Source: Melieria omissa
Lineage: Eukaryota > Arthropoda > Insecta > Diptera > Ulidiidae
Direction of reading: 5' to 3'
NCBI GenBank assembly: GCA_963971225.1
Contig: OZ020267.1
Location: 36,732,989 to 36,796,988, forward strand
Length of the DNA stretch: 64,000 nt
Shown: positions 32,907 to 43,051 of the stretch, piece after piece
Position numbering within the stretch: position 1 is the first letter of the stretch
Layout of the letters: each line of letters opens with the position of its first letter
Notes under the pieces: generated by a model
Database searches by the model: none
What the model was told of the DNA's origin: nothing
Seen by the model: the letters and a program-made list of their open reading frames with translations, nothing else
Translations under genes and position numbers: made by a program

Positions 32907-34455
32907 CCCATAGTGCAACGGTGCGTCAATCCAAACCGGGCACAAAGCGGCGACACAACGCCGAGAGAGACACACAATGCGTGATGGTGACGAGGTGTTT
33001 ATGTGTATGTATGTGTGGGTGGACACATGTCGGTAGTGTGTAGGTTTGTTAGTTGTTGTAATATTATTTTATAATTAAAGAGCAATTTGCTGCTTTTGCC
33101 ACAACTCGATTAAAGTGCGGCAAACATTTTTTAACCGATGCAATGCGCCAGTGGCGAGACACTTGTGACAATTACAGCTGCAGCACTACAAACAACAACT
33201 AAAACAACAACAAGAAAGGCAATTTCAGAACAAGTACTCGACTATTGAGTAAATAGCTTTACACATACACTAACACACAGACACACACAAGAAAATACAG
33301 ATGTACGTTCATATAAATATTGCGCAATATTATTGAACACTAATTAACAAATACTCAGTGTTTATTAGCGGCCACTGTATTCATTAGCAAATCAGTTGTA
33401 ATTGTTTCTAATTACTTAACAACATTATGACGCGGCGATTTTTGCTTGCGGCCGGCGTCGTTGTCGCTGACGCGGCAGCTGTGATGCGCATTAACCCTGT
33501 CATGTGCTACTTGCGTCACGCGCACTGAGACGCGGCCCGCTCGCTGTCAGTTATGACACTTGGCGCTTCGGCGAATACGACGCGAAATGTGCAACGTCGC
33601 GAAATCTGCTTAGCCATTGTTGTTTTTGCATTTTCAAGCCACAACTATTGCGTTCATTTACTAAAGTTTTCCCGATTCGAAGTTCTGCGCTCCGCTGATC
33701 CGTTGGCTGTGTTGCTGTGTTTTCGGACGAGCGAGCGCGCGTGTTGTTGTTGGCTATTTCGCGCTTAATTATTTTTCTATTAGTTAGTTTAATCCATTGA
33801 ATAAGCAAGTGCTAATTAAATTTTGTAGGCTTTTTATGGCATGTGCCGGTTTTTATGACCGATGTATAATTGTTATTGTTATTGCTGTTATTGTTGTTGT
33901 TATTGCAGTGGTTTTTGTTCTTGCTTTAGCTTTAGCTGTCGCCGGTTTCGTATTATTTTTTGACGCCGTTTGCCGTTCGCGGTTTTCCGTTTGACAGTTA
34001 CCCGTTCAACACAACGTTCGCTCCACTTTGACAATTTATTTCTTCGGCGTGTTACGTGTTGTTACGGCTCGCTAACTAATTAAATTGCAGTGGGATATGG
34101 ATGTCGGCTTTATGTGCGCGCAACGAGTGTTTCAAGAGCAAAGTGGGCCGCCTGAAATTTTGCGACCAGTGCTCAACAATGATATACGACAATTGACACT
34201 TAACGATTTCAACATAAATGCAACGTTGTGTTTTATGAAGTTGAACAACGTTTACGAACAGTGTTTTATGGGGGTTGGTGCTGTTTTACTTAAGAGGTTT
34301 AATCAAACCTCACAATTATATTAGAACAAAGGGGGTTGAGATGGATTCACAAAGAGATGAGATTGATTTACAAATTGCAATTCTACTAAATAGAGATTTT
34401 TCAAGAGTATTTACTCAAACCCAATTATTACAATCACTGGTTAGGTGAACCAGTC
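32907..34455. other. Noncoding stretch, partly GC-rich
   Basis: A GTT/ATT run (about 33869-33910) and GC-rich patches at 33430-33760. A frame at 34085-34324 (79 aa) begins with ATG, but no domain is recognised and there is no supporting evidence. Nothing assignable. Confidence 0.35.
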
Positions 34456-35455
34456 TCACCTCACCTCTCCTCTCCTCTCCTCTCCTCTCCTCTCCTCTCC
34501 TCTCCTCTCCTCTCCTCTCCTCTCCTCTCCTCTCCTCTCCTCTCCTCTCCTCTCCTCTCCTCTCCTCTCCTCTCCTCTCCTCTCCTCTCCTCTCCTCTCC
34601 TCTCCTCTCCTCTCCTCTCCTCTCCTCTCCTCTCCTCTCCTCTCCTCTCCTCTCCTCTCCTCTCCTCTCCTCTCCTCTCCTCTCCTCTCCTCTCCTCTCC
34701 TCTCCTCTCCTCTCCTCTCCTCTCCTCTCCTCTCTCCTCCTCTCCTCTCCTCTCCTCTCCTCTCCTCTCCTCTCCTCTCCTCTCCTCTCCTCTCCTCTCC
34801 TCTCCTCTCCTCTCCTCTCCTCTCCTCTCCTCTCCTCTCCTCTCCTCTCCTCTCCTCTCCTCTCCTCTCCTCTCCTCTCCTCTCCTCTCCTCTCCTCTCC
34901 TCTCCTCTCCTCTCCTCTCCTCTCCTCTCCTCTCCTCTCCTCTCCTCTCCTCTCCTCTCCTCTCCTCTCCTCTCCTCTCCTCTCCTCTCCTCTCCTCTCC
35001 TCTCCTCTCCTCTCCTCTCCTCTCCTCTCCTCTCCTCTCCTCTCCTCTCCTCTCCTCTCCTCTCCTCTCCTCTCCTCTCCTCTCCTCTCCTCTCCTCTCC
35101 TCTCCTCTCCTCTCCTCTCCTCTCCTCTCCTCTCCTCTCCTCTCCTCTCCTCTCCTCTCCTCTCCTCTCCTCTCCTCTCCTCTCCTCTCCTCTCCTCTCC
35201 TCTCCTCTCCTCTCCTCTCCTCTCCTCTCCTCTCCTCTCCTCTCCTCTCCTCTCCTCTCCTCTCCTCTCCTCTCCTCTCCTCTCCTCTCCTCTCCTCTCC
35301 TCTCCTCACCTCACCTCACCTCACCTCACCTCACCTCACCTCACCTCACCTCACCTCACCTCACCTCACCTCACCTCACCTCACCTCACCTCACCTCACC
35401 TCACCTCACCTCACCTCACCTCACCTCACCTCACCTCACCTCACCTCACCTCACC
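34456..35455 (+). repeat. 1-kb pentanucleotide satellite, TCTCC block then TCACC block
   Basis: Two TCACC units (34456-34465) are followed by 168 unit positions of TCTCC (34466-35305) and then 30 of TCACC (35306-35455). The only break in the first block is at about 34731-34740, where a unit is split by compensating small shifts that keep the phase. The long frames on both strands are artefacts of a 15-bp codon period. The TCTCC block is a pure pyrimidine strand, able in principle to form triplex DNA. True length may differ from the assembly. Confidence 0.97.
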
Positions 35456-35539
35456 TCTCTGACCTTCTATGAAACATCAGCTTAAAAATTCAATGGCATC
35501 AAATTGGAAATACGTAACCAGTAACCTTGCAACCCACAG

Positions 35540-35665
35540 CTTCGCAAGTGGCGACTGGCGACCGACGATTTATGCAAAAGCTGTGGAGACGAGGATGCAG
35601 TAGAATCAATCGAGTACCTGTTATGGCATTGTCCATCACACCAGGAACGACGGCTCCAGAACTTT
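35540..35665 (+). pseudogene. Non-LTR C-terminal CCHC fragment
   Basis: Frame LRKWRLATDDLCKSCGDEDA, then VESIEYLLWHCPSHQERR, fits the CxxC-x(n)-H-x4-C zinc end of RNase H-type non-LTR ORF2 proteins (here LLWHCP). It lies 85 bp after the satellite and is flanked by unrelated sequence. Confidence 0.6.
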
Positions 35666-35769
35666 TTTTTATGTAGAGAGATAATACCAAGTGTTCAGAC
35701 ATGATTTGTCCACTGTACTTGTTGGTATGAGCACCTTGTTAGTGTAGTGAAAAGCTGTTGCTCTTTTGA

Positions 35770-36059
35770 ATGAACAAGAGAATTGCATTAATCCCGACCT
35801 CTGGATCCAGGTTCTTCAATGGTCTAACGGAAATATATGATGCACGGATTACCCATCTACACAATTTACACGCCAAGACCAAATGGTTCCTAAAATATCC
35901 CGTCTGGATCTACAATGAACAAGAGAATTGCATTAATCCCGACCTCTGGATCCAGGTTCTTCAATGGTCTAACGGAAATATATGATGCACGGATTACCCA
36001 TCTACACAATTTACACGCCAAGACCAAATGGTTCCTAAAATATCCCGTCTGGATCTACA
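35770..36059 (+). repeat. Perfect 145-bp tandem duplication
   Basis: 35770-35914 and 35915-36059 appear identical, both starting TGAACAAGAGAATTGC and ending GTCTGGATCTACA. A recent duplication or an assembly artefact. It contains no gene. Confidence 0.9.
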
Positions 36060-36104
36060 GGGATCCCAACAATTAGAGAAGGATACCGATATTCTTTCAG
36101 AATG

Positions 36105-37062
36105 AAGGGATTCACAATGGACCTAATGGGGTCTTCAGGTGGAACTGCATATTGCACACTCCCATTCTTTTTATTATTATTGGCGGGGAATGTGCACTGC
36201 GACCTCCTGGACTTCACAGTTCGTCCGTGAGTCCAGTATCCAAGAGGAATCTAAGTATATTTCCTAAGCCTCTAGAAACCCAGTCTGAACCTGGTATAAT
36301 AAAATCACCCAGATGCTTTTTCCGTCTGTGCATTAGTGCAGGGCATATGCCTAGTATATGTATTGCAGTTTCATTGTCCCGCAAACAGAACCTACAGAGT
36401 TCGTTCACCCTGATACCTACTTTGGTTAGATGATAGTTCAGTCTACAATGCCCTGTCATAATACCTGTGATAATTCTAAGATGATTCTTTGAGAGACTCA
36501 TACGTTCCTCGAACCCTTTCTTGTTGTAAGACCCAATAACCATCTTGGAATGTTCAAGGCCTCGTTGATTTGCCCAGTATTGATTCCGGATGGATATCTC
36601 GTCTTTCCTGGAAAGGATGGATAGTACTTCTTTACCTAGACCGCAGAAGGGTTTTGGGCCGACGAAGGGGGTAGATGTCCCCCTTCTTGCAAGTTTGTCG
36701 GCCTGCTCATTTCCATCAATACCGGCGTGACCCAGAACCCAGAGGACCCATACCTGTTTGTGACAGCCAAATTCGTTCAGCTTCTCAAGGCATTCCGACA
36801 CCAGTATCGAGGTAACCTGGTAGGATCTTAATGCCTTGATTGCCGCTTGGCTGTCTGACAGGATTGCGACCTTCGGGTTCCTGTATTTCCTCACCAGATT
36901 GAAGTGAGCGCACCTTTCACCTTTTCCGCCTGGAAAATGGTGGTCTGCTTTCCTGTAGGTTCCGAGTATCAAGTCCCTGGTCCATACACCCCGATCCCGA
37001 TACCTTCCTCCGTTAGGGTGCCATCTGTGTACCAGGAAATCATGTACTGATCTATCAGATGT
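36105..37062 (-). pseudogene. Non-LTR RNase H and CCHC fragment, second family
   Basis: Read on the minus strand: ISWYTDGTLTEEGIG (first RNase H Asp), a stop and frame change, TTIFQAE (catalytic Glu), another frame change, then an open 252-aa stretch with VAILSDSQAAIKAL (Asp), WVLGHAGIDGNEQADKLAR, SLSKNHLRIITGIMTGHCRL and a CRFC-x(n)-H-x4-C zinc end finishing ICPAL. The RNase H core is intact except for frameshifts. The 3' side ends near GATTCACAATGG, similar to other non-LTR tails here. It is distinct from the AACC-tailed family at 8.8 and 41 kb. Confidence 0.85.
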
Positions 37063-37740
37063 GTCTCTGACATACCTACCTAGCTTGTTTGGTTACTAAG
37101 TTCTGTTTAAAATCTTTTCTGTTGTACTCCCCTTCTTTAACCTAACTTAGTTTTCCAACGTTACTTCAATAATGCAGTTTCCCATATTCCAACACAGATT
37201 CTCGATTCTCCAGAAGCTCAACAGGGAGAATGCACAATTTTAAGAATTGCAATTTCTTAGTTTTTTCTTAGTAAAATGCACGTAAACAAGTCAAACGCAC
37301 ACTGAACTTTCTTTTATTCGCTCAATTACCAACACAGCCCTGAGCACTTGGAATACACTTCAAAGTTGGCCATGTTTGTAAGCGTGCAACACGTATGCAC
37401 GCGTAGAGCTTAAGCTGATGCAAAACAAGCGCAGCAACAGCTGCTGAGATTTTTGCAAGAAAATCCAGCTGACTGATAGCTTGTACGGAGTAAAGTACGT
37501 GTGATGGATCTGCGCATTTGACAGCGCAACGCAGAATGGCAGCGCGCTGCATTGTGAGGGAAAATTGCACCGCGTGTGCTCAACAATGACTATGCGCTGT
37601 GCCGTGGAATTCTCGACAGCAGTTGTCAATGTCAATCAGATAGCACTATCTGCGCTTTAAACACACACACACACAATGCACTTAATGGAAGAACTTTACT
37701 TAAATGGAAAAGAGGTGCCAAGACAGCATTCAGAAACTGT
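37063..37740. other. Noncoding stretch
   Basis: Short CA run (37663-37675). No motif is recognised in the 80-90 aa minus-strand frames. Confidence 0.35.
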
Positions 37741-39060
37741 GGCAAATGATGCATAAAGTGACTGTCCATAGGAACGAAGACTGAAGGACAGTGGACGAGT
37801 CTCGAATAGGTGCAGAAAAGAATGCATATTCGGATGAACAGATCAATGGTTCATTGGGGGAATGGACAGACTCATAGAAGAAAGCATTGTTCATGCACGA
37901 ATGGAAGGGATCGGAACCTCAATGATATTTGGTATTGACAGGCAAATGGAATCGTACATAAATGTAGAAGAAGTGATCTTTTGTGCCCCCTACAAGTTGT
38001 TAGAGAACATCCCCTAGACCCACCGATCTAATGAAGATTAGTAATGGGGCCTGTCCCAGTGCCGCCATGGGACAGGTTCTCATAGCATTAGGTATTGCCA
38101 GGGCGACAGAATCAATGATGGATAATCGAGGGTAGTAGATGAATAGCGAATAGATGGAGAAGAAAGTTGGATATTTGGATAATTAGATGGCTGGACATTG
38201 AGAGAGATGTGGAGATGCATAGAAGAAAGCTATGACAAACGAATGGATAGGATCGAAACATTAATGGTATTTGGTATTCACAAGCGAATAGAATTGCACA
38301 TGAATGTAAGAGGAAAAAGAGCGAATAGGTAAAAAAGGAAGAGAATGAATATTCGGGTGAACAGCTGCACGGTTCCTAAGGGAAATGAACAAACACGAGA
38401 TAGACACACGAATGGAAAGCATAAACTCATGGATAGTAATAGGTTTTAACAGACCAACAGAAACACGAACGGATATTCGAGGGTAGTAGATGAATAGCGA
38501 ATAGGTGGAGAAGTACAAAGATGGATATTTGGATGAGTCGATAGATGGACGTTCGGAGAGATGTGGAGGCAATCAGAAGAATGCATGGACAGACGAATGG
38601 AAAGGATCAGAACGTTATTTGGTATTGGCAGGCGATTCGAATTACACATGAATGTACGAGGATGAAAAGCGAATAGGTAAAGAAGGAAGAGAATGAATAT
38701 TCGGGTGAACCGCTGGACGGTTCTTCGGATAAATGGACAAACAAATAGATGATAGGATAGACATACGAATGAAGAAGTTGTAGATAAATAGCGAATAGAT
38801 GGAGAAGAAAGAAAATGGATATTCGAATAAATATATGTATGGATGTTCGGAGAGATGTGAAGATATACAGAAGAAAGTATAGAAAGAAAGATAAACACAC
38901 TAATATTAGATATTGACAGGCCAACAGAAATCCGAGTTGGGGTTCGAGAGTAGTGCAAAAGTAGCGAATAGATGGCTGAGAAAGAGGATTAATATTCGGG
39001 TGAACGGATGTACGGACGTTCTCCAAAATAGGCAGATAAATGCAAATATAGACAGAACAG
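37741..39060. repeat. Degenerate purine-rich tandem array, period about 300-350 bp
   Basis: The phrase GAATATTCGGGTGAAC recurs near 37826 (variant), 38343, 38691 and 38986. TAGATGAATAGCGAATAG recurs near 38140, 38490 and 38790 (variant). AGAGATGTGGAG and TATTTGGTATTGACAGGC also recur in order. The unit is itself made of GAATGGA/GGATA-like words. An unrelated patch near 37975-38100 interrupts it. Long minus-strand frames rich in Ser, Tyr and Ile follow from composition and are not conserved unit to unit. Confidence 0.7.
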
Positions 39061-40600
39061 ACGACTACAGAATAGACAACTCCTTGTTATTAGGTACCAA
39101 CAGACGAAGAACGGAATCGAATAGTGCGGCAAGATTTACCTCCCTAGAATTAAAAGCTATAAAACTCCAAATAAATTAGTTTCAGATAAAGAACGAATTT
39201 CCATTTAGTTGTTTATGCTCTTTGCGTCTAACAAAAATAAACATAAAACATTGCAATTACATTGTTTGAACCTTGAAAGAACCATCAGACGTCGACTAAT
39301 GTAATTAAAATGCCGCATTAACCATAGAAAGCGAATTCGAAACGAAATTTCGAAAGGAAATCGCTTGGTGTCAGGCAAACATTCTGCCTGCCAGCGCAAC
39401 TAATTGCGCCAACAAACCAAGTCAACAGGAAGTGAAGGAAAATAAAGAACAGAGTTTCCTACAACAACAATAAAAGTAACAATAAATACAACACCTGATT
39501 AAAACGAACGAGCGGAATGCGAATTAATGTGTATCACGTTATCCTTTGGTACACGATACAAATAGAGTAAAACACATAAACCGGATGCGCCGCCAGTTAG
39601 TGGCCAAAGTGAACCTTAGGTGGCAGAAACCGCCGCCATATGTGTAGCAAAAAAATTGTAACTCAAAATTTGTTAGAGCGAAAAAAATCACTGCAATTTC
39701 TGCAGGCAACTTTACGTGCTGGCGCCACACATCGACAAGCAGAACGCGAGCGGTGAGCGGCAGCAAAGTCCTTGCGGGCGCTGTGTGCATAACGTAAGCC
39801 AGACATTAATTTAGTTGGCAGCACTCCCGCGGAAGCTAAAGCACGGATTAAACTGGCCAGTGGCGCTAGAGGAGGCAGCGCACATATGCTGTGGAGGCCG
39901 CTGCACTTTCTCTACACATGAGAAAACACGAACGCGCTCGTCATTTAAATAGTCGGTCTGCCCTGCAGACGTGCGGGCGCGCACCAAAAAGCTTTTAATA
40001 AAAAATGCATGGAATTTTATGGTCGAATCGGTGGCATGGCGTACAATGTTTTCTTAGCGTTGTCGTGTGTGTGAGTGTATGTGTGTATATGTATTGGTGT
40101 GTCTGTCTGTTATTACTTGGCATGCAAATATTTTGGGTTTGGTAAGGATTACATTTTGTGTGTGGGTGTGTGTGTTATTTGTGTTTGCTTGGCACTGACA
40201 TGTAAACACGGACCGCAGCGGGTATTACTGCTATGATTAATATTGAAGCATCTGGAGCAGAGCTGGTGGCCTGAGGGGTAAAGAAGAGGGGAATCATGGC
40301 TTTATTGTGAAATTTTTAGTATGGGAATTCATGAAATTAAGAGAAATAAAAAAAAGAAATAATGGCCTGCAAAAAATTCTCAAGGACACATTTGTCTTCC
40401 GGAAAAATTATGCATTGTTGTAGTAAACAGAAATCCAACAAGGGGTGAGGAACGAGGGTTTCTATGAGAAAGAATTAATGGAATTACCTTCAAAATGGCC
40501 ACAAGTTATTGAACAAAACGATGCATACTTGGCCTAAATTGGATCATTTGAACTATCTATATACCTATACCTATATACATACCTATATATAAAAATTAAT
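39061..40600. other. Noncoding stretch
   Basis: Contains GT-rich patches at about 40062-40180 and a TATACCTA-type simple repeat near 40555-40590. No recognisable coding. Confidence 0.35.
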
Positions 40601-40604
40601 GTAT

Positions 40605-41110
40605 GTTTGTGTGGCGTGGCACCTCCATACAACCTAAATTTTTAATATGGTATATCTTCGGAACTATAGGTCGGACAGCATTGAAATTGGGTACAAGACC
40701 AACGTTTAGGTGTGTCGTTTCACTGGTAAAATTTTATGAAATTTGTACAAGGAGCGTGGCACAATTCAAGCAACCCAATATCTTTGGAAGTACATGTCAC
40801 ATACCATAAGACATTTGGCACAAACTTACCAATTTGACGTTTCCTTCGACAGGGGGAATGGGGGGGTTTTGGAAGAGGATAGAAGATCCAAACTTTTAAT
40901 GTGGAATAGCTTTGGAATTATAAATCGGACGGCATTGAAATTTTGTACATCGTCGTCTACTGGTAAAATTTGATGAGCGTTGAATAAGGGGCGTGGCACA
41001 TTTTCTCTGACTCAAATTTTTCAAGTAACTTTGCTCCTATTACCGAAACTTGGTTGCACTCTTGGACTGGAGGAATGGATTGGACATTGCATAAAAGGGG
41101 CGTGGCACCG
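40605..41110 (+). repeat. Diverged units ending in GCGTGGCAC
   Basis: GGCGTGGCACC near 40612, GAGCGTGGCAC near 40752, GGGGCGTGGCAC near 40989 and again near 41100. The segments before them share CGGACAGCATTGAAATT / CGGACGGCATTGAAATT and ACTGGTAAAATTT. Tandem origin is likely. Non-coding. Confidence 0.55.
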
Positions 41111-41297
41111 TCCATACAATTGAAACCAATATACATATAATTGTTTGCCCTGACTAATTGACTGACTGATTCATCACCGCACATCACAAACCGCCACAGC
41201 TACAAACATGAAATTTGAACTTCAGGAATTAGGAACTTTCGACCCCGAATTTCAACCTTGTGTCTCGATATTACATTTTGGTATTTAAATCATGAAA

Positions 41298-42240
41298 CCT
41301 GAGGCTGAGAAGTATGCACACGACCTATGCTTTCAAAAGGATTTCGGGGCGAAATTCCCTCCGAGGGCCGAATGGGAAAGAACTAGTCTTTTTAATGAAT
41401 ACGACATACACATCTTTACAGATGGATCCAAAATGGCGTGCGGCGAGGGTACGGGCGTATACTCACAGCACGTGGGGATTAATGAAGCCATACGTCTACC
41501 TAATGTTGCCACAGTTTTTCAGGCAGAAGTCCTGGCGGTCAGGGAAGCCTGCCTACTGGTAGAGAGACATATCACCGATAGGTGCAAGGCTGCAATATTC
41601 ATTGAGTCAGGCAGCAACAAAGGCTCAACAATCTACCACGGTCCAGTCAAGGCTGGTCGAGGAGTTTAAGACGGCGCTGAGCGTGCTAAGTCGTTGTGCT
41701 GATATCACCCTTTTCTGGGTTCCTGGCCATAGGAACATTGAAGGGAATGAAAGAGCGGACGAATTAGCGCGCTCAGGTGCCTCGCTTGACGCATCTTTGG
41801 GTGTCTCGGTTCCGACGCCTTTGGAAGTTGTCAGGAGGGGCTGCTATCTGCACTGTCTCAGTCTTGCCAATCGGAGGTGGAAGTTACTGACTTCCTGTCG
41901 TACCTCGCGGGCGATGTGGCCCTCCTACAATGAGCAGAGATCCCGCGAGCTTATTTACAAATCTCGCACGGACGTCGCTAGGCTTACGGCGGTCATCACA
42001 GGCCACTGGACCATAGGTCCACATTCGGAGAGGCTAAGCATCCCCTTCAATGCCCACTGTAGGAGCTGTGGGTATTTAGATGGGAAAGAAACACCAAATC
42101 ACTTCCTCTGTCACTGCCCAGCTTTGGCAAGGGCAAGATTTAAGTCTCTAGGGAAACACTTCCTTACTTGTTCGACCGACTGCTCGACAGTAAGTCTGGG
42201 GAATCTTCTTGGATACCTAAATTTTACCGGGTGGATTTAG
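41298..42240 (+). pseudogene. Non-LTR RNase H and CCHC fragment, one frameshift
   Basis: First frame: HIFTDGSKMACGEGTGVYSQ (RNase H Asp) and TVFQAEVLAVREACLL (Glu). Near 41600 the frame shifts, so the expected SDSQAA reads as IESG in one frame and LSQAATKAQQS in the other, losing the Asp. The second frame continues TLFWVPGHRNIEGNERADEL, RTDVARLTAVITGHWTIG, and CRSCGYLDGKE...NHFLCHCPALAR, ending at the TAG at 42238. Clearly the same family as the 9-kb copy (shared DVARLTAVIT and MWPSYN/LWPTYD) but better preserved downstream. Confidence 0.85.
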
Positions 42241-42346
42241 TCATACTACTAACCAGGTTTAGTTTTCGGTGTGCATGTGGTATCACAAAATTCGTTTATT
42301 GTGACTTGGCGACTGTGAGTCAGCCACTTCAACCAACCAACCAACC
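41298..42346 (+). mobile_element. 5'-truncated non-LTR, AACC-tailed family
   Basis: Starts where alignment to the 20-kb empty copy stops (after ATCATGAAA) and ends GCCACTTC plus four AACC units (42331-42346), the same 3' end as the element at 8810-10066. On resuming, about 17 bp of the target is missing relative to the 20-kb copy, so a small target deletion is more likely than a duplication. Confidence 0.8.
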
Positions 42347-42773
42347 ATGCACACGACATTTGAAATCGCCACGTTAGAGGTCTAGAACCAGTATACTTTT
42401 GAACAATTTTAGCTTAAAACGGGTTAAATACATTTTATATCAATATTTTTTAATTACAGAAAAATTATTTAATATTTATGGAAAAATACAAAATGATTAC
42501 TTTTTGATTTTATTTAATCATTATTAAAGAAACAGGGTTTTGATCAAACGCACCCAACTCGTAGACTTCAATTAGAGCACAAACTTTCCCTTTTATCGCT
42601 GCAAATTATTGGAAAATATTTTGGGGATAACAGTAAAATTTGTGTAATTTGCTTTGAATTCACTTCTAAAAATATTAATTTGTTGTTGCCTACTTAAGGG
42701 GGGAGTACACTTTGATTTTTCAAAAAAATGTATTTTTTTTTTTTGGCTTAAAATGTTCCTTGGGATGTATACT

Positions 42774-43013
42774 TTAATTTAGAAAAGACTCCAAGTCCGC
42801 CAGAATATTCCTTACCGCTTTACGAAGCGATTTCCTAAAACATGTACCGGCGCGCTGAGAGAGCATTTTAGCGCGCTCGGAATTTTTCTGTTTTAACGCC
42901 GTTACCCACGCAGCCAGCGGTCCGGTGATGCCCAAATCGGGTGTTCGTACATTGTAGATGGCGCCACTGTCGCACAATCGATTTTCACGTATACCTATCT
43001 CATCGTATAGCGT
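42774..43013 (-). other. Antisense open frame inside the Kolobok-like element
   Basis: An 80-codon stretch open between stops, without an ATG (a TTG lies at 42977). It reads DEIGIRENRLCDSGAIYNV, then RTPDLGITGPLAAWVTALKQ, then an Arg/Lys-rich end to LADLESFLN. The mixed composition looks protein-like and it lies in a GC-rich patch, whereas the sense strand here is broken by stops. It could be an exon of a second element-encoded gene, a captured host exon, or chance. No homology is recognised. Confidence 0.3.
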
Positions 43014-43051
43014 TTAGTTTACGGTGAGTCACTGTACGAAACACGTGAATC

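Noticed and set aside
34445..35485. 346-aa frame of repeated LLSSP units, and a 282-aa GEERR frame on the other strand
   Set aside because: Both arise from the TCTCC/TCACC pentanucleotide satellite, whose 15-bp codon period never meets a stop. Not genes.
38446..39026. Overlapping minus-strand frames of 103-170 aa rich in Ser, Ile and Tyr, reminiscent of membrane proteins
   Set aside because: They overlie a degenerate purine-rich tandem array. Frames shift between units and composition explains the hydrophobic look.
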